Assembly (NCBI GenBank): GCA_015057035.1
Contig: SVFC01000001.1
Coordinates: forward strand, 310,001 to 374,000
Source of the DNA: Lachnospiraceae bacterium
GTDB taxonomy: Bacteria > Bacillota > Clostridia > Lachnospirales > Lachnospiraceae
Direction of reading: 5' to 3'
DNA: 64,000 nucleotides
The notes under the pieces are model-generated. The model did not search any database. It had not been told where the DNA came from and saw only the letters and a list, made by a program, of their open reading frames with translations. The position numbers were made by a program, and so were the translations under genes. Shown here one piece after another: positions 19,568 to 29,172 of this stretch; position 1 is the first letter of the stretch, and each line of letters opens with the position of its first letter.

Positions 19568-19728
19568 TGTTTATTTTGAAAATAGATTGAATCTGAATTC
19601 TCGTCATTTAAAACATTTTTTTCTTGAAAATACTTATCTATATCACACTCTGTAACCGGCTTCCTTCTTTTCATGCATTCTTCATCAATTTCAAAAACAC
19701 TGTTACCATCAATGATTAATCTACCCAT
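19564..19728 (-). CDS. 54-aa uncharacterised protein
   Basis: A short frame on the minus strand with ATG at 19728 and TAA at 19564. It begins MGRLIIDGNSVFEIDEEC and continues with a Lys/Arg cluster (MKRRKPVTECDIDKY), then a polar tail ending YFQNKQ. AAAGGAAA lies 6 nt upstream, a fair ribosome binding site. It has no signal peptide or membrane helix. The coherent protein-like composition, good start site and placement in an otherwise empty gap support a real gene. The stop codon lies in the terminator T-tract of the convergent Cys/Gly-rich gene. Confidence 0.65.
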   Translation of the reverse strand: MGRLIIDGNSVFEIDEECMKRRKPVTECDIDKYFQEKNVLNDENSDSIYFQNKQ

Positions 19729-19813
19729 AGTTATTTCCTTTTTTGAAATAGTATATGTTTTCTAAGTAATAATGTTCTTAACACACTCATAGACTAAAAG
19801 AAAAAGAGTTTTT

Positions 19814-20161
19814 ATGGAACAAGAACAATATTTAACAGAATATGATGCTTATGTACAACCTCGAGAACTGCAGATGTTAAAAGCAATGCTTCCATTTGTA
19901 CATACGAAATCTCAAATGCCTCTGGCCATTATGATTCAGGCAATGGAATTTCGATCCACAATCAAATATTTTAGAGACAACGAAAACACTTTAACCGCAT
20001 TCTCTCTAAATAATGATATTGATAAAAGAAGCGCTATGCTACAAACGTTAAAAAAATTCTGTACTCCGAAAGAACGAGAAACATTGGACACTATTCTGAA
20101 TATAATGTGTGTAATGGAAAATTTTGATAAGGAGGATTCTCTTGGACGATTTATTACGTAA
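19814..20161 (+). CDS. Uncharacterised protein, 115 aa
   Basis: Not recognised. It has 115 residues, mostly helical by composition, with no signal peptide or membrane helix. It begins MEQEQYLTEYDAYVQPRELQ and contains LPFVHTKSQMPLAIMIQAME and LKKFCTPKERETLDTILN. The upstream ribosome binding site is weak (AAGAG). Its last 20 bp overlap the start of the next gene in another frame, so the two are probably translated together. No similarity can be stated. Confidence 0.7.
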   Translation: MEQEQYLTEYDAYVQPRELQMLKAMLPFVHTKSQMPLAIMIQAMEFRSTIKYFRDNENTLTAFSLNNDIDKRSAMLQTLKKFCTPKERETLDTILNIMCVMENFDKEDSLGRFIT

Positions 20162-20408
20162 CAATCCTGCTCTTTTAGGTATGGACCCAGAAAAATTGAA
20201 ATTTATAATGGAGTTTGCTAATAAAGACAAACCTCGAAATATGAAAGATGCTATGCCATTTCTTATGGCTAATATGGGCCTTGCCAAAAAACAAAACATT
20301 AACTTCTCAAATTCCGAAGTGCATCTTATTGCAGAAATCTTATGCAAAGATTTACCTGAGTCAGAAAAGCAAAAAGTTCAGAAAATCATGTCCATGTTAG
20401 GTCGATAA
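20142..20408 (+). CDS. Uncharacterised protein, 88 aa (TTG start)
   Basis: Not recognised. The start is read as TTG at 20142 because AAGGAGG (20129-20135) lies 6 nt upstream; a TTG at 20124 would precede that site. The protein begins (M)DDLLRNNPALLGMDPEKLKF and contains NFSNSEVHLIAEILCKDLP and KVQKIMSMLGR. It is helical and acidic to neutral, without membrane segments. The pair with the 115-aa protein ends at a shared terminator. The MxxLxxNPALLxMDPEKL style of N-terminus recalls small sporulation-coupled proteins, but this is only an impression. Confidence 0.7.
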   Translation: MDDLLRNNPALLGMDPEKLKFIMEFANKDKPRNMKDAMPFLMANMGLAKKQNINFSNSEVHLIAEILCKDLPESEKQKVQKIMSMLGR

Positions 20409-20430
20409 TATATATTTGCATAACAAACAA

Positions 20431-20459
20431 AAAACGCCTGGAATAACTCCAGGCGTTTT
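20431..20459. terminator. Bidirectional terminator between 88-aa gene and EF-G-like gene
   Basis: 12-bp stem (20431-20442 with 20448-20459) ending in A and T runs on both sides, with a 5-nt loop. It lies 22 bp after the plus-strand stop and 13 bp after the minus-strand stop. Confidence 0.88.
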
Positions 20460-20472
20460 CTTAAATATAATA

Positions 20473-22560
20473 TTATTCTTCAATATCAACAAGTTCGCTC
20501 GCTCTTTCTTCGATCTGCTTCTTAGCAACATCTTCTGGAGCCTGTTCATATCTTGCGAATTCATAAGAGAATGTTCCACTACCACTTGTCATAGAACGTA
20601 ACTGTGTATTATATCCGTATAATTCCAGGTTAGGAATATCGGCAACAACTTCTGTGCATCCATTACCAACTGGATTCATACCCATTACACGACCTCTTCT
20701 CTTATTTAAATCACCCATAACATCACCAGTATATTCATCTGGGATAACAACCTTCAGAGTTGAAATAGGCTCTAACAATACAGGAGAAGCTTCCATGAAG
20801 CCCTTCTTGAATGCCTGTGCTGCAGCAACCTTGAATGCCATTTCTGAAGAGTCAACTGGATGATAAGAACCATCGTATAATACTGCCTTAACACCGATAA
20901 CTGGATATGCAGCAACTGGTCCCTTCTTAACTGATTCAGCAATACCTTTTTCTACTGCTGGGAAGAAGTTCTTAGGAACTGCTCCACCAACTACACACTG
21001 ATCAAATACATATGGAACATCTTCGCCAGATGGTTCGAATGTCATCTTAACGTGTCCGTACTGACCATGTCCACCAGACTGTTTCTTATATTTGTATTCT
21101 ACGTCTGATTTCTTACGTAAAGTTTCACGGAATGCAACCTTTGGTTTAGAAAGTTCAATCTCAACTTTGTATTTTTCAGCTAATGTGTTAACTACAACGT
21201 CAAGATGCTGATCACCCATACCATATAATAAGGTCTGTCCATTTTCAGCGTCATTCACATGTGCTAAAGTTAAGTCTTCCATAAGAATCTTCTGAAGTGC
21301 CTGAGAGATCTTATCTTCATCGCCTTTGTTCTTAGCCTTGTATCTCATAGATACATAAGGTTTAGACATCTGTGTACGGATGTAAGCGATTGGATTATTC
21401 TTAGCAGATAAAGTATCTGTTGTAAGAGTCTTCTGTAATTTAGCTAAAGCACCGATATCACCTGCATGTAATTCAGTAACTTCTTCTGTCTTGTTACCAC
21501 GTAATACATATAAGTGACCTGTCTTTTCTTCGCATTCTCTGTGGTAGTTATAAAGCACGTCATCTGCCTTTAATACACCAGAGTTAACTTTGATAAGAGA
21601 ATACTTACCAATATATGGGTCAACGATAGTCTTAAATACATATGCAGATTTCGCTTTAGAGAAATCATAGTCTGCATTAAATACTTCGTTATTTACAGTG
21701 TTAATACCAGCACATTTTCTCTTGTCTGGACTTGGAAGATATTTGATAATATCAGCCATAAGTGTGTACATACCACGAGCCATTGTATTAGAACCCATAA
21801 GTACAGGAACGATAGATCCGTCAACAACGTTAACACGAAGTGCCTGACGAATTTCATCTTCTGAGAATGTATCGCCACTGAAGTAACGATCCATAAATTC
21901 TTCAGATGTTTCTGCTACTGCTTCTAATAATGCTTCACGGCAGATTTCCAAATTGTCTTTTGAATAATCTGGAACATCGAATTTATCTACGCCACCTTTA
22001 TCATTCCAACGTTTTGCTGTCTGCTGAACAACGTTAACATATCCAACGAACTGTTCATTTTCACGGATTGGTAAATGGAAAGGTGCAATTTTCTTGCCAT
22101 ATAAACCTTGCAAATCTTCAACAATCTGACGATAACTTGCATTGTCAACGTCCATTTCTGTAACGAAAATGATTCTTGGAAGATTGTACTTCTCACACAT
22201 CTCCCATGCACGTTTTGTACCAGTCTGAATACCAGATTTACCTGATACAACGATAATAGCTGCGTCTGCAACTGAAACTGCTTCTTCTACTTCTCCGACA
22301 AAATCAAAGAAACCTGGTGTATCAAGGATATTCACCTTAACATCGCCCCAAGGAATTGGTACTAATGATGTATGGATAGAGAATCCACGTTTGATCTCTT
22401 CCTTATCATAGTCACTAATGGTGTTGCCGTCTGCAACTGTTCCCATTCTGTTTGTGATGCCAGCAAGATAAGCCAATGCTTCAACCAAAGAAGTCTTGCC
22501 GCATCCACCGTGTCCTAAGAGGACAACGTTTCTGATTTTGTCTGTTGTGTAAACATTCAT
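20473..22560 (-). CDS. Elongation factor G-like protein (EF-G paralogue)
   Basis: Translational GTPase with the five-domain EF-G layout (695 residues), but of the divergent paralogue group. The P-loop reads LLGHGGCGKTSLVE instead of the canonical AHIDAGKTT. The G-domain continues with NILDTPGFFDFVGEV and IFVTEMDVDN, where the canonical NKMD is replaced by TEMD. Domain IV has KQSGGHGQYGHVKMTFEPSG. Such paralogues usually lie away from the str operon, as here. The start at 22560 (MNVYTT) follows GGGAGG by 10 nt; an in-frame GTG at 22578 would contain the ribosome binding site. Confidence 0.88.
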   Translation of the reverse strand: MNVYTTDKIRNVVLLGHGGCGKTSLVEALAYLAGITNRMGTVADGNTISDYDKEEIKRGFSIHTSLVPIPWGDVKVNILDTPGFFDFVGEVEEAVSVADAAIIVVSGKSGIQTGTKRAWEMCEKYNLPRIIFVTEMDVDNASYRQIVEDLQGLYGKKIAPFHLPIRENEQFVGYVNVVQQTAKRWNDKGGVDKFDVPDYSKDNLEICREALLEAVAETSEEFMDRYFSGDTFSEDEIRQALRVNVVDGSIVPVLMGSNTMARGMYTLMADIIKYLPSPDKRKCAGINTVNNEVFNADYDFSKAKSAYVFKTIVDPYIGKYSLIKVNSGVLKADDVLYNYHRECEEKTGHLYVLRGNKTEEVTELHAGDIGALAKLQKTLTTDTLSAKNNPIAYIRTQMSKPYVSMRYKAKNKGDEDKISQALQKILMEDLTLAHVNDAENGQTLLYGMGDQHLDVVVNTLAEKYKVEIELSKPKVAFRETLRKKSDVEYKYKKQSGGHGQYGHVKMTFEPSGEDVPYVFDQCVVGGAVPKNFFPAVEKGIAESVKKGPVAAYPVIGVKAVLYDGSYHPVDSSEMAFKVAAAQAFKKGFMEASPVLLEPISTLKVVIPDEYTGDVMGDLNKRRGRVMGMNPVGNGCTEVVADIPNLELYGYNTQLRSMTSGSGTFSYEFARYEQAPEDVAKKQIEERASELVDIEE

Positions 22561-22597
22561 ATTGTAAAAACCTCCCACAAAAAATTGGTATGGGTAT

Positions 22598-22626
22598 ATT
22601 GTACTATTTTTCGTTTGGTTTCACAA
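22598..22626 (-). promoter_or_regulatory. Probable promoter of the EF-G-like gene
   Basis: Minus strand: TTGTGA (22621-22626) and TACAAT (22598-22603), spacer 17 bp, 38 bp upstream of the chosen start. Confidence 0.45.
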
Positions 22627-22706
22627 TAGTTTTATGCAATTTTCACATTAAATTTTTGAATTTTCTGACATTATTTTAATATTCTCCAAAAAAACACGCG
22701 AAACCC

Positions 22707-22735
22707 TTGGACATATTCTTAAAATGTAGTAGAAT
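22707..22735 (+). promoter_or_regulatory. Probable promoter of tyrA
   Basis: Plus strand: TTGGAC (22707-22712) and TAGAAT (22730-22735), spacer 17 bp, 41 bp upstream of the tyrA ATG. Confidence 0.5.
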
Positions 22736-22776
22736 GTTAAAAAGTTTTTAGGATTAATCAAAAAAAGAGGAATAAT

Positions 22777-23874
22777 ATGAAATTTGAAAAAATCGGATTT
22801 ATAGGATTAGGATTAATCGGCGGTTCCATCGCCAAGAAAATCAAGAAAAATCATCCAGAATGTAACATTATTGCCACAGCACATCGTGCAGCAACAATTA
22901 CAGAAGCTTATGAAATGGGATTAATTACCAACCGTACAATGCTCTCTGTTTCGTCATTTTCAGATTGTGACGTTATCTTTTTGTGTGCACCCGTGGAGAA
23001 AAACATCGAATATTTATCTCTGCTAAAGGATGTGATTAAAAAAGATTGCATTATCACTGATGTAGGAAGCACAAAAACTCAAATTCATAAAGAAGTGATT
23101 GCACTTGATTTAGAGAAAAACTTCATTGGCGGACACCCAATGACTGGTTCTGAGAAAACAGGCATTTCTAATGCAAATGATGCACTTTTGGAAAATGCAT
23201 ATTATATTATTACTCCAACTGCCAAGACTTCTACACAACAGATTGATGAGTTTTATCAGTTCGTAAAAGAATTAGGCTCCATTCCAATGGTGCTTGACTA
23301 TGAGAAACATGATTATGCTACAGCTTCCATTAGCCACCTGCCTCATATGATTGCCTATACATTGGTAAATCTGGTAAAAAACATCGATGATGATGAAGAA
23401 ACTATGAAAACCATTGCAGCAGGCGGTTTTAAAGATATTACAAGAATCGCTTCTTCTTCCCCAATTATGTGGGAAAACATTTGCTCCACCAATCAGGAAC
23501 AGTTGTTGAAACTTATGGATATGTATATATCTTCGCTCACAGAACTTCGAGAAGATATCTCGTCCACTAATTCTTCTGTTCTCCTGGAGAAATTCCAAAG
23601 CGCCAAAGATTATCGAGATTCCATTGCTGTTTCTGGTATTAAATCCCAGAATCGCATTCACGAAATCTTTCTGGATCTGGCGGACGAAGCCGGTGGAATT
23701 GCAATAATTGCCAGCATTCTTGCATTTAAAGGAATTTCCATTAAGAATATTGGAATTATACATAATCGTGAATTTGAAGAAGGAGTTCTACATATCGAAT
23801 TCTATGATGAGAATGCCGTAGAACTGGCAGCAGAACTGTTACAGGAAAAAAATTACGTAATTTACAGACGTTAA
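22777..23874 (+). CDS. tyrA: Prephenate dehydrogenase with ACT domain
   Basis: Converts prephenate to 4-hydroxyphenylpyruvate in tyrosine synthesis. 365 residues. The NAD-binding motif GFIGLGLIGGSIAKKIK starts at residue 7. Further signatures are VGSTKTQIHKEV, FIGGHPMTGSEKTGISNA, and SHLPHMIAYTLV. The last ~75 residues form an ACT domain (GGIAIIASILAFKGISIKNI), which suggests feedback control by tyrosine. It is convergent with aroA, with which it shares the terminator; both belong to aromatic amino-acid synthesis. Confidence 0.95.
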   Translation: MKFEKIGFIGLGLIGGSIAKKIKKNHPECNIIATAHRAATITEAYEMGLITNRTMLSVSSFSDCDVIFLCAPVEKNIEYLSLLKDVIKKDCIITDVGSTKTQIHKEVIALDLEKNFIGGHPMTGSEKTGISNANDALLENAYYIITPTAKTSTQQIDEFYQFVKELGSIPMVLDYEKHDYATASISHLPHMIAYTLVNLVKNIDDDEETMKTIAAGGFKDITRIASSSPIMWENICSTNQEQLLKLMDMYISSLTELREDISSTNSSVLLEKFQSAKDYRDSIAVSGIKSQNRIHEIFLDLADEAGGIAIIASILAFKGISIKNIGIIHNREFEEGVLHIEFYDENAVELAAELLQEKNYVIYRR

Positions 23875-23901
23875 AAAGACGCCCCGATATGGGGCGTCTT
23901 T
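23875..23901. terminator. Bidirectional terminator between tyrA and aroA
   Basis: 11-bp GC-rich stem (23875-23885 with 23891-23901), 5-nt loop. It directly abuts the tyrA stop and the aroA stop. Confidence 0.88.
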
Positions 23902-23902
23902 A

Positions 23903-25213
23903 TTAATAAACTGATGTTTTTAATACTTCAAAATAATCTTCAAAAGTCTTTCGCGTACATGCAGGATTTAAAATCTCCATCTCTCCCACCACTAAACCTG
24001 GTAATGTAAATGCCATTGCTACACGATGGTCTTCATAGGTCTCTATGGTACATGGCTTAGGTTTTCCAGGAAGGATAAAGATATTATCCTCTTCACAAAT
24101 TGCAAGGATTCCCATATTCAGAAGATTGGTAAGGATTGCGTTAATTCGATTACATTCCTGGTAGCGAATATGACCTACATTGGTGATACACACCTTAGAA
24201 TTAGCAAATGGTGCAATCGCTGCCAAGGTAAGCGCCTGATCTGAAAATGATTCCAAATCAAAGGTGCCACCCGAAAAGTGTTCTCTTGGTGGACATACCC
24301 TTACCCCGTCCGCCTGATCTTCTAGGTCGCAGCCCATTCTATCTAAGACATTCAGGAATTTGATATCCCCCTGAAGGCAATTCATATGTACATCTTTTAC
24401 TTTTACTGGCACTTTCAAAAGTGGTGCCATTGCATAGAAATAACACGCAGCTGACACATCTGGCTCAATGACATATTCCTTAGCGTCATAGCCTTTTCCG
24501 GAACGTCTACGATAGCTTCCAGTAATAGTTTTTTCCATAGCAACGCCAAACTGCGACATCATACGAAGTGTCATGTTGACATATGCCATTCCATGGGTTC
24601 CAGTGAGTCCAATCATAAAGTGTTGTGGTAGTAAAACAGAGGTAATCAAAATCGCGCTTAAAAACTGACTACTCTTTTCAATATCAATCGTAATAGAACT
24701 TCTCTTACAATCAAATCCACCAATGATAAATGGAAAATGATACGGTTCTTCTTCATAAATGATTTTGCTTCCCATCTCTTCCAAAGCAGTCAACAGTTCC
24801 TTCATCGGACGTTTTCTCATTTGTTCAGAAGCGTCCATGCGATATCTTCCTTCCGAAAATCCCAATAATGCAGTTAAAAATCTTGCAGCAGTTCCTGCGC
24901 TTCCCACATAAATTGTAGCATCCACATCGCCATCACGCCTTGTGTTGGCACAAGGGATTACTCCGTCACAACCAACTACAGTAACTGTTTTTGCTTCTTC
25001 ATCAATAGCCACAAAAAAGCCCAAGTCAATCAAAGCCTGCATAAAATGGCGGGAGTCATCACTAAAAAGAACCCCATGGAGCACACTTGTCCCATTAGAC
25101 AGGGCTGCAAGAAGCAACGCCCTGTTCGTAATGCTCTTAGAGCCTGGAACACTTGTAATAATCTCATGAGGCTTTTCTACTTTTTTTACTACATATGAGT
25201 TACTGTTCAACAT
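23903..25213 (-). CDS. aroA: 3-phosphoshikimate 1-carboxyvinyltransferase (EPSP synthase)
   Basis: Sixth step of the shikimate pathway: transfers enolpyruvyl from PEP to shikimate-3-phosphate. The N-terminal signature SVPGSKSITNRALLLAALS lies near residue 24, with VGSAGTAARFLTALL, RKRPMKELLTALEEMG, and YEDHRVAMAFTLPGL toward the C-terminus. 436 residues with start at 25213; an in-frame TTG at 25228 is rejected because AGGGG lies just before the ATG. It follows a PilZ gene by 15 bp and is probably co-transcribed. Confidence 0.94.
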   Translation of the reverse strand: MLNSNSYVVKKVEKPHEIITSVPGSKSITNRALLLAALSNGTSVLHGVLFSDDSRHFMQALIDLGFFVAIDEEAKTVTVVGCDGVIPCANTRRDGDVDATIYVGSAGTAARFLTALLGFSEGRYRMDASEQMRKRPMKELLTALEEMGSKIIYEEEPYHFPFIIGGFDCKRSSITIDIEKSSQFLSAILITSVLLPQHFMIGLTGTHGMAYVNMTLRMMSQFGVAMEKTITGSYRRRSGKGYDAKEYVIEPDVSAACYFYAMAPLLKVPVKVKDVHMNCLQGDIKFLNVLDRMGCDLEDQADGVRVCPPREHFSGGTFDLESFSDQALTLAAIAPFANSKVCITNVGHIRYQECNRINAILTNLLNMGILAICEEDNIFILPGKPKPCTIETYEDHRVAMAFTLPGLVVGEMEILNPACTRKTFEDYFEVLKTSVY

Positions 25214-25228
25214 TAATACCCCTGCCAA

Positions 25229-25567
25229 TTATAATTCGTTGAAAATCTGGTAAATATCAATCTTTAATGCGTCTGTATCTGTCATACCGATAAATTCAGC
25301 GCCATATTCATATCCATCTTCGCAGTCTTTACGACGAACGATTTCGATAACAGCATCAATTACTTCTTTTGTCCAGATTGTAAGCTTGGTATCATAATAA
25401 GTACCTACTTCTAATGGCTGGCTGGCTTTAAAACCGATACCGCTACGAGACAAGTCTGTAATATCAACGTGAACATATTTTAATGTTGTTACACCATCCT
25501 TGTCGAGACGTTCCAACTGTACTGTCACATCCAAATCAAGGCGTTTGTGTTTTCTTTTTTCTTCCAT
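25229..25567 (-). CDS. PilZ-domain protein (c-di-GMP receptor)
   Basis: A single PilZ domain of 112 residues. The two c-di-GMP binding motifs are visible: RKHKR (residues 5-9, RxxxR) and DITDLSRSGIGF (DxSxxG). There is no YcgR-N domain, so it is a stand-alone adaptor. It could act with the diguanylate cyclase near 62 kb. AAGGA lies 10 nt before the start. It is cytoplasmic and its partner is unknown. The location between queA and aroA gives no functional hint. Confidence 0.88.
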   Translation of the reverse strand: MEEKRKHKRLDLDVTVQLERLDKDGVTTLKYVHVDITDLSRSGIGFKASQPLEVGTYYDTKLTIWTKEVIDAVIEIVRRKDCEDGYEYGAEFIGMTDTDALKIDIYQIFNEL

Positions 25568-25635
25568 GATTCCAAATCCTTTCGTAGAAAAATGCTATAT
25601 ATTCATCTTATACTTTCTCAACAAATTTTACAAGG

Positions 25636-26676
25636 CTATTTTGCATGGATAAACATTGCATCACCAAAACTAAAGAATCGATATCTCTCATCAACTGCCT
25701 GTTTATATGCTGCAAGAACATTCTCTCTTCCAGCCAATGCTGAAACAAGCATAACCAGAGTTGATTCTGGCAAATGAAAATTAGTAATAAGCGCATCAAT
25801 TACCTTAAACTGATATCCTGGATAAATAAAGATTTCTGTCCATCCACTACATGCCTTTAAGCTTCCATCTTCCAATGCCGCAGACTCTAAAGTTCGAGTA
25901 CTGGTTGTTCCAACCGAAATTACACGATGCCCCTCTGCCTTTGCTTTATTAATCTTATCCGCTTCTGACTGGTCAATATTGTAAAATTCAGAATGCATAT
26001 GATGATTCAAAAGGTTGTCTTCTTTTACAGGACGGAATGTTCCAAGTCCCACGTGAAGTGTAACTTCTGCAATCTCCACGCCTTTATCACGAACCTGTTG
26101 TAAAAGTTCAGGTGTAAAATGCAAGCCCGCTGTTGGAGCCGCTGCAGAACCATCGTGTTTTGCATATACTGTTTGATAACGATTCTTATCCTGTAACTGA
26201 TGAGTAATATATGGTGGAAGTGGCATCTGTCCCAGTTTATCCAAGATTTCCTCAAAAATCCCTTCATAGTGGAACTGAATCAAACGATTCCCTTCTTCTA
26301 CAATATCCACAACTTCCCCAACCAACAAGCCATCGCCAAAGATAATCTTAGTACCAACTTTGGCTTTTTTTCCTGGTTTTACAAGAGTTTCCCATATATC
26401 GTTTTCTTTACGTTTTAATAAAAGAACTTCAATTGTAGCGCCCGTTCCTTCACGAACTCCCATAAGACGTGCAGGAATAACCTTAGTGTTGTTAATTACA
26501 AGACAGTCTCCTGCTTCCAAATAGTCTATGATATCACGAAAAACGTGATGTTCCACGTTCCCTGTGTTTTTATCTAACACAAGGAGACGGGAACTGGATC
26601 TGTCTTCTAATGGGTCCTGAGCAATGAGTTCTTCTGGTAAATCAAAATAAAAATCTGATTTTAATAATTGTTCCAT
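25636..26676 (-). CDS. queA: tRNA preQ1(34) S-adenosylmethionine ribosyltransferase-isomerase
   Basis: Penultimate step of queuosine synthesis in tRNA: adds the ribosyl group of SAM to preQ1 to give epoxyqueuosine. 346 residues. Conserved blocks are [54 protein letters not shown], and HSEFYNID. The ATG follows GGGAGATTTT. No other que gene is adjacent. Confidence 0.96.
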   Translation of the reverse strand: MEQLLKSDFYFDLPEELIAQDPLEDRSSSRLLVLDKNTGNVEHHVFRDIIDYLEAGDCLVINNTKVIPARLMGVREGTGATIEVLLLKRKENDIWETLVKPGKKAKVGTKIIFGDGLLVGEVVDIVEEGNRLIQFHYEGIFEEILDKLGQMPLPPYITHQLQDKNRYQTVYAKHDGSAAAPTAGLHFTPELLQQVRDKGVEIAEVTLHVGLGTFRPVKEDNLLNHHMHSEFYNIDQSEADKINKAKAEGHRVISVGTTSTRTLESAALEDGSLKACSGWTEIFIYPGYQFKVIDALITNFHLPESTLVMLVSALAGRENVLAAYKQAVDERYRFFSFGDAMFIHAK

Positions 26677-26718
26677 AAAATCTCCCTAAAGCAAATGAAC
26701 TCTATTCTAAACAATTCA

Positions 26719-29139
26719 CTAGCTACGTAATTCAGCGCCCACAGCTTTATTCAACTGTTTTAAAATCTTCTTCACAAATGCATCAACAGATTCTGGACCA
26801 AAAGCTTCGTCCTTTGGTGTGAAAAGAACAGTAAATGCCATACTCTTCTTGCCTTCCCCAATCTGTGCACCTTCGAAGATATCAAATAATTTGATGCTTG
26901 TAATGTATTTACAAGCTTCCTTCATGGTCGCTTCAATTTCACCACAAGTTACATTCTTGTCTACTACAATTGCAAGGTCACGCTGTTCTTCTGCATATTT
27001 TGGAAGTGGAGTAAACATAGCCTTTTTGCCATACCACTGTGATAAAACTTCTAAGTCGATTTCCATAATGTACATTGGTACACGATGGTCACATTCATCA
27101 GCTACATCATAAGCGAGTTTTCCAAGGTAACCAATCTCTTCCCCATTGCAGATAATGCTTGCTGTCTGATATGGATGTAAGAAAGTCTTGGTTGTGTTTG
27201 CATATGTGAAATCCACATGTAATGTATTAGCAACCTTTTCAGCAATACCTTTTAATGTGAAGAAGCTTTCTTTTTCACCAAATACAGCCACACAAAGTGT
27301 TTGGCGTTCATCTGGATACTCTACAAGTGGAAGTTCCTTAGGAATGAACTTCTTAGCGATTTCAAATAATCTTCCTTCCAGATTGCCTTTCTTCTGATTA
27401 CGTGTAACAGCGTTAATCATAGAAGCTGCTAAAGTTGTTCTCATAAGTGAAAGTTCTTCACTGATTGGATTCATAATACGAATTGCATGACGCTCTGGTG
27501 CATCTGCTGGTAATTTTAATAAATCCAAATCAGATGGTGAGAAGAAGGAATAATGGATACATTCATGTGCACCAGTGCCACAAAGAGCCTTTTTCAGGCG
27601 CATCTCTGTTTTCTGTACTGTATCTTCTCCACCTACTGTTACCTGTGCAGTTGGCATAAATGTAGGTACAATATGTTCATAACCATACATACGAATTACT
27701 TCTTCTGCCACATCCTGATAAGTTTCCATATCTTCACGATATGCAGGAACCTGAATTGTTAATGTATCACCATCTACCTTTGGCTCAAAGCAGAGGTTTG
27801 TCATGATGCGAATAATATCTTCTGTTGGGACTGTAATTCCGAGAACACTATTTACTCTATTAATGCTTACAGATAATTCTCTTGGTTCTACACTGTTTCC
27901 TGTGTTTACATCTACATGTAATTTAGAAACTTTACCACAGTTTAATTCTTCGATTAAATGAAGGGCACGTTTCATAGCCATAACAGTTGCATATTCATCA
28001 ACACCCTTAGCATAACGAGCGCTGGAATCCGAAGATTTACCAACGGCTCTTGAAGTACGACGGATGTTATCACGAGCAAATTTTGCAGATTCAAATAATA
28101 CAGTTGTAGTTGTATCTCTAATTTCTGAGTTCAAGCCACCCATTACACCTGCTAATGCAACAGGTTTTACCCCGTCACAGATCAACATATTTTCTGTGGT
28201 AAGAGTAAGCTCAGTTTCATCCAAAGTAACAATCTTTTCGCCTTCTGTTGCACGACGAACATTGATTGCATCCCCTTCTAATGTGGTGTAATCAAAGGCA
28301 TGCATTGGCTGTCCAAGCTCTTTTAAGATGTAGTTTGTGATATCTACAACGTTAGAAATTGCACCGATACCAACTAACTGTAATCTACGTTTCATCCAAA
28401 GTGGTGATTCTTCGATTTTTACATCATGAACAAAATGCGCGCTGTATCTTGGGCAAAGTTCTGGACAAGATACAGATACTTTAAAGTTCTCAATTGTTAC
28501 ATCGTCTTCTGTGTAATCAATTGCTGGAGCTTTAAATGGCTTTTCAAGTACTGCAGCGATTTCTCTTGCAATACCTACGATGCTCTGGCAGTCTGGACGG
28601 TTTGCAGTGATTGCAATGTCAAAAATCCAGTCATCTAAGCCTAAAATTGGCTTAACATCTGCGCCAACTGGCGCATCTTCTGGTAATACAAGAAGACCAT
28701 TGTAATCTGCACCTGGGTACATATTTTCATTGACACCAAGTTCTACACCTGAACAAAGCATACCATGTGATTCTACTCCACGAAGTTTGCCTTTTCCAAT
28801 TGTCATAACGCCTTCTACGGTCTTGTGGTCTTTTGCTGTTGCATATACAGTTGCGCCAACTAATGCAGCTGGGAATTTGCCGCCAGCGTGTACATTGTCT
28901 GCGCCACAGCAAATCTGGAAGGTTCCATGCTCGCCGCAGTCTACCTGACATACATGAAGATGTGTATCAGGAATTGGTTCACATTCTAAAACATGACCGA
29001 CTACTACTTTGCTAATATCTTTTCCTACTTCATATAATTCTTCAACTTCAAAACCACAAGAAAACAGTTTATCTTCTAATTCCTGTGGAGTGATGTCGAT
29101 ATCTACATAATCTTTTAACCAACTTAATGGTGCTAACAT
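26719..29139 (-). CDS. pheT: Phenylalanine--tRNA ligase beta subunit
   Basis: Beta chain of the alpha2-beta2 PheRS, 806 residues. It has the N-terminal tRNA-binding EMAP-like domain (KVVVGHVLECEPIPDTHLHVC, CGADNVHAGGKFPAALVGA), the B3/B4 editing domain, the B5 domain, and the C-terminal anticodon-binding ferredoxin-like domain (PKYAEEQRDLAIVVD). It follows pheS by 33 bp in a T-box-controlled operon. Confidence 0.97.
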   Translation of the reverse strand: MLAPLSWLKDYVDIDITPQELEDKLFSCGFEVEELYEVGKDISKVVVGHVLECEPIPDTHLHVCQVDCGEHGTFQICCGADNVHAGGKFPAALVGATVYATAKDHKTVEGVMTIGKGKLRGVESHGMLCSGVELGVNENMYPGADYNGLLVLPEDAPVGADVKPILGLDDWIFDIAITANRPDCQSIVGIAREIAAVLEKPFKAPAIDYTEDDVTIENFKVSVSCPELCPRYSAHFVHDVKIEESPLWMKRRLQLVGIGAISNVVDITNYILKELGQPMHAFDYTTLEGDAINVRRATEGEKIVTLDETELTLTTENMLICDGVKPVALAGVMGGLNSEIRDTTTTVLFESAKFARDNIRRTSRAVGKSSDSSARYAKGVDEYATVMAMKRALHLIEELNCGKVSKLHVDVNTGNSVEPRELSVSINRVNSVLGITVPTEDIIRIMTNLCFEPKVDGDTLTIQVPAYREDMETYQDVAEEVIRMYGYEHIVPTFMPTAQVTVGGEDTVQKTEMRLKKALCGTGAHECIHYSFFSPSDLDLLKLPADAPERHAIRIMNPISEELSLMRTTLAASMINAVTRNQKKGNLEGRLFEIAKKFIPKELPLVEYPDERQTLCVAVFGEKESFFTLKGIAEKVANTLHVDFTYANTTKTFLHPYQTASIICNGEEIGYLGKLAYDVADECDHRVPMYIMEIDLEVLSQWYGKKAMFTPLPKYAEEQRDLAIVVDKNVTCGEIEATMKEACKYITSIKLFDIFEGAQIGEGKKSMAFTVLFTPKDEAFGPESVDAFVKKILKQLNKAVGAELRS

Positions 29140-29172
29140 ATCTATTTACCAAACCTTTCTAATCTAACTAGA

